From Plantago ovata (Eukaryota > Streptophyta > Magnoliopsida > Lamiales > Plantaginaceae): a stretch of 64,000 bases of DNA. The stretch covers positions 97,679,050 to 97,743,049 of the forward strand of contig CM051456.1 in assembly GCA_028274465.1 (NCBI GenBank), given 5' to 3'. Positions 58,322 to 64,000 of the stretch are shown in pieces. The notes below the pieces were generated by a model, which worked only from the letters and a program-made list of their open reading frames with translations, had not been told where the DNA came from and searched no databases. A program made the position numbers and the translations under genes. Position 1 is the first letter of the stretch; each line of letters begins with the position of its first letter.

Positions 58322-59473
58322 GCGCAACCAGGAGTCGAGTCAAAAACTTTAAACAATGGCGCTATCCGGGAGGCAACCCGGAGTTTTTATCGCTTTTTTA
58401 CCGCTTTATTGCATGCATTCATACTTGAACAATTTTCTTTTCTTATGTGAATTTGTTCGTCTTTGTGTCGTATGTGCTTATGTTTTTGTTTGCGTAAGCT
58501 TTTTCGAGTGGTTTCATGAGTAAAATGGTTTTCGGGAACTTAAAAACCGGATTTCTTCGAAAGTTTCGTCTCCCCACCTCAGGAGGTGGGGGGCAAATCA
58601 CCCCCCGTGGGGGGCGAATCGCCCCACAAGTCCAGAGAGCTCCACGCTCTCTGGACGTGCGGGGCGATTCGCCCCGCACGGGGCGACTCGCCCCACGGTC
58701 CCAGCTGGAAGAAAAACGAGGCTTGCCCCCCAATTTCTTCATTTTTCTTCATCTCCTTCATCTTACTCCAAAAAATTCCCCAATTTTCAAAATATCTTCA
58801 ATCCTTCATAAAATCTTCATTACTCCATCAAATTGTGTGTTCTTTAGCTTCAATCGAAGCCCGTTACGTGCTCTTTCTTTTCTTCCGAACAACTTTCTTC
58901 CTAGTTCATTCAATCTTTGGATTTGAGGTAATCTCACATGAACCCTAATTTTTCTAAATTGGGGGTTTTTTGATTTATGCTTCAATTAAGCTTATATGAT
59001 GTATGGGTTGATGTTTTGTGTGATTAGAAACGTTATTCACTATCAATTGCATGCTCAATTAGGCTTGGTTTGTTGGTTTGAGATTTTTGCTATTAGATGA
59101 CTATATCTTGTTATGCAATGTATCTTTTACTTTCATTCCATGTTTAAACTTGTGTTTGTTGATATGATAATGATGGGTGTAGTGGTAGAATGCGTGGTTG
59201 ATGAAGTTGAGGATTTATGATGTTAGATTTTTTGTTACTATGGTATGAATTGAGCCTTATGATTCAAGGCATTTGTTGTCTAGCAAGAGCATAATGTGAT
59301 ATGTGCATGTAGTAGTTACATTGATATGTTGCATGATGAAGTAGCTAGACTAGACATTGGATTTTTGAGGAGTTCGATTGTTGTAGATATCGCTCGTTGG
59401 TTCGCTCGTACATTTGCATATGCATAAGTCTGTTTTGTGTCATACAAGATACTAATTGTTGTTTTTAGGAATC
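58322..59473 (+). other. Spacer with GC hairpins and a putative 5' UTR intron
   Basis: After gag-protease comes the hairpin CCGGGAGGCAACCCGG (about 58366-58381). At 58578-58700 lies a GC-rich cluster with two back-to-back hairpins: TCCAGAGAGC/GCTCTCTGGA (58631-58655) and GTGCGGGGCGA/TCGCCCCGCAC (58657-58679). A pyrimidine-rich leader follows, then a GT at 58928 and an AG before 59469, fitting a 541-base intron in the 5' UTR of the third ORF. No coding frame of interest is seen. Confidence 0.6.
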
Positions 59474-60733
59474 ATGGCTCCAAGAGGATCAAGGAGAGCT
59501 GGCTCGAGCAAGAAGGGGAAGGGAGTAGCACCAAGCTGCCAACCTTCTCACGACATGTACGAGTTGTCTCTCGCTGCAATAGATGTCCGACAAAGGCTCG
59601 AAGCGGAGCTAGCCAAAGGTGGGAGATCGATCATACCAGACAGGCGGATAGATATTCCGGATGAAGTAGCTCAAATGGCAGGGTACATGACGCTCTCCCG
59701 ATTGGCGACAAAAAGGAATTGGGGTTGGTATACTTCAAACAGATTCAAGGGGTACGACATGAGCCTCCTCCAAGAGTTCTACGCTGGATTCACTGATCTT
59801 GAGGAGAAGGAGGGGGTACTAGTTTGAGGCCTAATTGTACCATGGACGCCAGACTCCATTTCCTCATTCATCCATTTTGGGCAACGGGAGTTCATAGGAA
59901 GCAACCATGCCTATGAATATTCAAGGGCCTTTAGGGGGATAGGAAGTGACATTACGGACGTGATCTGCAACAGGGAGTACAGGTATCCAGAAACCGGAGC
60001 ACAACCTGCACGGATCCGTCAGAGTGACCTTAGCATCGAGGCTAAGGTGATGATGAAATTCTGCATCTTCAACTTGATCCCTAGAAAGAATGATACTTGG
60101 ATACAGCGAAATTACGCCGAGCTCCTCTACTGCTTGATAGGCAAGCATCGAATCGACATCGGTCACATCATGTATGAGGAGTATGAGCGCCACTGGGAAA
60201 AGAAGAAGAAACCCTTCATCTTTCCGAGCTTCATCACTGCCTACTGCTAATATTACGGGGTCGAGGACATTGATGAGGGGGATTGCGAGGTCGCTGCCCT
60301 TTCACCTTCGACTATTGATGTGCAGCTTGCTAGGTATCAAATGAAGAACCCCAAGGCTGCCGCTGCTGATGTGGTAGCACCCTTCCAACCGACCGATTCA
60401 GATAATGAAAATGATTATGAGGATGCTATGGAAGCTGATGATGGCCGAGCCCCTATCCCGGATATTCCTTTTTTCCATAGAGCACCGCATGCACCGCCTC
60501 GAGCACCACATGGGTCTAGAGGTATTGACTTCTCTGATTTCCGGGCCTACCTCGATGACCGTTTAGGTAGAGTTGATGCTAGTTTTGCAGCCTTGACCAC
60601 TTCTGTCCAAGGAATGCGACAAGACCTCGACGTGCACATTGCCCAGCGCAACCGCGATTGGGAGATATTTGAGGAGCATCGCCGAGAGGATAGGCAAGCA
60701 AGGTGGGAGCAACAACAGCTCATCCGTCAGTAA
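59474..60733 (+). pseudogene. Third ORF of the second gypsy element, two stop codons
   Basis: The ATG at 59474 follows a plausible acceptor (TTTTTAG) and opens MAPRGSRRAGSSKKGKG. One frame of 420 codons runs to 60733 with two stops, TGA at 59825-59827 and TAA at 60248-60250. Motifs: NRFKGYDMSLLQEFYAGF, then GLIVPWTPDSISSF right after the first stop, then WIQRNYAELLYCL, then FPSFITAYC. I recognise these as the plant transposon protein domain (Transposase_32 / PF20167). The C-terminus is acidic, then proline-rich, then a coiled coil (ERDW/EEHRRED type). It takes the place of the env-like gene in Athila elements, but I see no signal peptide or membrane segment. Confidence 0.72.
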
Positions 60734-60904
60734 CAGGAGGCTCAACACCAGTCCAATGATCTCTTGTCTGACATGTGGAAGGACTATTATGGGGATTACA
60801 ATCCCGATAACTAGTCTTTCCACATGTCCACTCTCAGTCAACCGAGGCCAAACCGTTCCTTAACATCTAGTATCACTTCTTATTACTCATTCTCTTTTGC
60901 TAGG

Positions 60905-62103
60905 TGATGAATGTGTATTTTACACTTTCATTTGAGTCTTTTTCACCTATTTTAGCTATCCTCTATGTTAATTTAGCTATATTTTAGTGCATTTTATTAG
61001 AATAGTGTCCCGTTTCCCTTTAGTTTGTATTTTACAGGTTTTGGTTGAAAAACGAGGTTTTCCGAGCAATTATATTGAAGTAGACAAGGAATTGGTGTTC
61101 AGAAGCCTAATTGGAGTATCTGAAAGATTCTGGATAGGATTTGAAGTCTAGGGGTCGAGTCTGAAGGCTAAAAGGTCACTAGAAGGCAAAAACCGAGTCC
61201 GAAAAGGGGAAGAAATCCAAAAACGCGTCGAAAACGCGTATCTGGCCGAAAAACACTCCCAGGCGAGTCGCGCGGGACGTGGGGCAAATCGCCCCACACC
61301 AGGCGAATCGCCTGGTTTGTGGGGCCCTTCGCCCCACACAATTCGAATGCCTATATATAGTTGCTCAGTTTTCTCCGTTTTTCATACTTTTCTAGACCTT
61401 TTCTCTCACCTTTCTCAGTAGTTTTAGGTAGGAATTCTCCAGAGCCTGTTCTGGGGGTTCTTAGCTTAGGAGATACTTTTTCTTAGCAGTTTGGAGCTTG
61501 TAAGATCACGATTCTTCGGAGATTGACAACCTTCGGTAATAATGTATCTTACAGTTTTTCTATTTGTATTTATATATCTTTCATCATGTTTTCATTCATT
61601 CGTGGTATGATTTCTGCTGATTGCATGACAACTATGAGTAGCTAAACTTCTCGTTGGTGATAGTATGTGATTTCTTAGCGAAGGGTTGATAATTATGCTA
61701 ATGGCTATATCGCGCATTATACTCTGAGTTATTGCTTTATTTCTTTGATCTATCTAAATCTATATCTTCGTAGTGTTGAATAATTACGGAACACAATTGG
61801 ACAATTCATTGATCAAAGATCTCCATGCAAAACTGAGGAATTTAGGCATGATTATTAACCTGCTATGCTTTGAATGACCATACTATCACCAATCTCCATT
61901 ATCTGTTAAGAAAAACCTTTGCTAAGACGTCTGTTGATTTATATTCTTAAGTTAGATTAGATAAAGCTAGTTATAGTCCTTAGAGATCGACACTCGAGGT
62001 TATTCTTCTGCTACACTACGGTTTTCGTTGTAGTTGTGAATTGCCTTTGTCTAAATACAAATTTATTTGATTAAGTTGGAACCCGACACTCCAACGTTCA
62101 TCA
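60905..62103 (+). repeat. Solo gypsy LTR (copy E)
   Basis: It runs TGATGAA to TTCATCA, 1199 bases, with its own 5-bp duplication CTAGG (60900-60904 and 62104-62108). The private duplication shows it inserted as a separate element and lost its body by LTR recombination. It belongs to the same subfamily as the surrounding element. GC-rich palindromes lie at about 61255-61337. Confidence 0.92.
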
Positions 62104-63538
62104 CTAGGGACTAGCTTAAGTTTCATAAGGGGGATGGGATGTGAACCGTGATGTTAAGTATTGTTTGGCTTTGAGTTGATTGGTATCTTGTTTTTTTCCT
62201 TTGCATTTGCATTTGCACGTTTACTGCTTTCTTAGTTTTTAGGTTGCATACACTATATTCATCCTAGGATAGTCTTGCATGTTTTGTGTGGAGTTTATTG
62301 CCAAATTTTTTGAACTTTTTTATTGGGTAGATCAACTAATTATGCCATTAATCATATGCTTCATCTCTATGAATTTGTTTGAGGTTTTTCTCGTTTGACT
62401 TGTCACATTTATGTATTGCACTTAGTTAAGCTTGGTAGTCTCGACATCACTTAGTGGTGTTTTCTCTACTGCGGTGAAGGCCTTTATAATAGGATGATGC
62501 ATGTTAGGGTCTTATGGTTGTTTTCCCGAGTAATTATGTACCTAAGAGGCAACAAGTCTTCACCATGCTTTGAGATTGCTAAATGCCTAGGAAGGAGGTA
62601 GTGTGAGATTGTGTGATCCTTTGTTTGCAACCTATTCTTTCGAATAGGTTTGGGGAGGGGGTTACACTATCATTAGACTTGTTTTTCGTTTTTCGATTTT
62701 GTGTTGTGTGTTTATTTTTCCTTTTTCGTAAATTTTGTACTCCAACCTTTAGAATAGGTTTGGGGAGGTCGTTTGTGAGTTATTTTTGTTCCATTGTGCT
62801 ACTGCTGGCTAAAAAAATCGGAAAAAAAGAGAAACAGAAAAAAATTTCCAGAAAAGAAAAAAAGAAGGAAAAAAAAGAAAGAAAGAGAAAAGACCCCCAA
62901 AAAGCAAAGAAGGGTCTAAAAAAAAAGAAAGCCAAAAAGCAGTTTAGCAAAGTGTTGTGTCTCATTTTCCAATTCTTGTAATGTTCATAATCGTGATGTA
63001 ATTTTTCATTTTTGTTTGTTTGAGTGTCATTTGTTCTAGACCACCCTCGTCCTGCCATTCAGGAAGTGGTGAATAGTTTAAGGCTTTGCTTGAGAGATGG
63101 GTAGAATAGGGGAGTGTTATCTTTTTTAGGGAATCCTCCTTCGTTTGACGAGAGTCAGTATTGGTTAAACCTCTTTGAGGAAAAGTCTTAACTTGGTGAA
63201 CAGTAGTAAGCCCTCAGTTTCATAGGCACGGGACAACCATTCGTATTCTAACATGTTTCATTACGTCGTCACTGACTAGGTCCAGGTAGAGAATGTTACG
63301 AGAGACTATCTTGTCTTGACATAAGTGTTTATGTGAATGTGTATGGGTTAATCGAGGCATTCTTCAACCTATATTTATGTTATGATTTGTATGGTTTGTG
63401 TTCATATGTTTTTTGATAGATTCGATAGATTAGTTCATTTCATTTGGCATGAGACTCCATTTTTTGTGTTGCATTGTTTTTTGCATTAGAGTCTAGCTTA
63501 GTTGCTTGAGGACAAGCAAAGGTTCGGTTTGGGGAGTT
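62104..63538 (+). other. Non-coding 3' tail of the second gypsy element
   Basis: It matches 43490-44830 of the short element. It holds GGTTTGGGGAG words at about 62647, 62757 and 63526 and an A/G-only-like tract at about 62810-62935. The last G-rich word abuts the 3' LTR and should be the polypurine tract. No gene is present. Confidence 0.8.
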
Positions 63539-64000
63539 TGATGAATGTGTATTTTACACTTTCATTTGATTCTTTTTCACCTATTTTAGATATCCTCTAT
63601 GTTAATTTAGCTATATTTTAGTGTATTTTATTAGAATAGTGTCACGTTTCCCTTTAGTTTGTATTTTACAGATTTTGGTTGAAAAACGAGGTTTTCCGGG
63701 CAATTATATTGAAGTAGACAAGGAATTGGTGTTCCGAAGGCCTAATCGGAGTATCTGAAAGATTCCGGATAGGATTTGAAGTCTAGGGGTCGAGTCTGAA
63801 GGCTAAAAGGTAACTAGAAGGCAAAAACCGAGTTCGAAACGGGGAAGAAATCCTAAAACGCGTTGAAAATGCGTATCTGGCCGAAAAATACTCCCGGGCG
63901 AGTCGGCCGGGATGTGGGGCGAATCGCCCCACACCTCCCGAATACCTATATATAGTTGCTCAGTTTTCTCCGTTTTTCATACTTTTCCAAACCTTTTCTC
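63539..64000 (+). repeat. 3' LTR of the second gypsy element, cut by window end
   Basis: It starts TGATGAA and is closest to the LTR at 51017 (shared GTATCTGAAAGATTCCGG region and AAAAACGAGG). The TATA box region is reached near 63950. The end and the right copy of GTATT lie outside the window. Confidence 0.93.

Larger units (their letters stand above)
51017..64000 (+). mobile_element. Second Ty3/gypsy element, incomplete at window end
   Basis: It starts at the 5' LTR (TGATGAA at 51017, preceded by GTATT, which should be the target duplication) and its 3' LTR begins at 63539 and leaves the window. It carries a broken gag-protease and a third ORF but no polymerase. Two later insertions sit inside: CACTA Z (51980-55791) in the 5' LTR and a solo LTR (60905-62103) after the third ORF. 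LTR sequence differs from the short element at 39624 in the GC-rich palindromes and scattered bases, so it is a sister subfamily. Confidence 0.9.

Overview
The window looks like repeat-dense, intron-bearing plant nuclear DNA from a eudicot. The evidence is two spliced cysteine-rich GASA/Snakin-type genes, plant-type LTR retrotransposons primed by tRNA-Met or tRNA-Asp, CACTA transposons beginning CACTACAAGAAA, a Helitron and small plant-style introns. I cannot name the species. Only the two GASA genes look like ordinary host genes. Nearly all the rest is transposon, much of it nested. I worked by eye, so domain names rest on motifs I recognise and not on a search.

Layout, left to right. 1-1635 is the 3' end of a Ty3/gypsy element with its 3' LTR. 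1636-6873 is an old unassigned repeat carrying a CACTA element (2287-5514, duplication GAA). A second, deleted CACTA copy lies inverted at 6874-9444 (duplication TAC). A poly(A)-ended retroposed sequence sits at 9484-10063. The first GASA gene is at 10478-11263 and its paralogue at 30223-31023. Between them lies a 15.4 kb Sirevirus-like Ty1/copia element (13302-28684, duplication GTCTG). It has degenerate gag and pol, plus a third coding region of about 5.2 kb with its own TATA box. A Helitron relic on the minus strand follows, with a precise 3' end at 31463 and a minisatellite inside.

From about 34.3 kb to the right edge there is a nest. The oldest layer is an element with a putative 'gypsy-type transposon' coding region (38715-50930). 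It is split by a short gypsy element carrying gag-protease only (39624-46134, duplication TCGAG) and by a solo LTR (48481-50799, duplication AGAAG). A sister solo LTR lies in its upstream region (36077-38173, duplication TATCT). A second gypsy element starts at 51017 and runs past the window end. A third CACTA element (51980-55791, duplication TAT) sits in its 5' LTR and a solo LTR (60905-62103, duplication CTAGG) sits in its interior. Removing each insertion with one copy of its duplication rejoins the interrupted sequence.

The most unusual material is the extra coding region of the copia element. It has a TATA box, a long acidic ORF broken by only two in-frame stops after about 22965, and three 72-75 nt GT...AG segments that are multiples of three with no stop. 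It is preceded by a series of hairpin repeats built on TTGCTGAA/TTCAGCAA. A similar class of third ORF appears in the unrelated gypsy element at 59474-60733. An assembly gap of 100 N interrupts the copia third ORF at 21688-21787. I saw no CRISPR, rRNA or tRNA gene.
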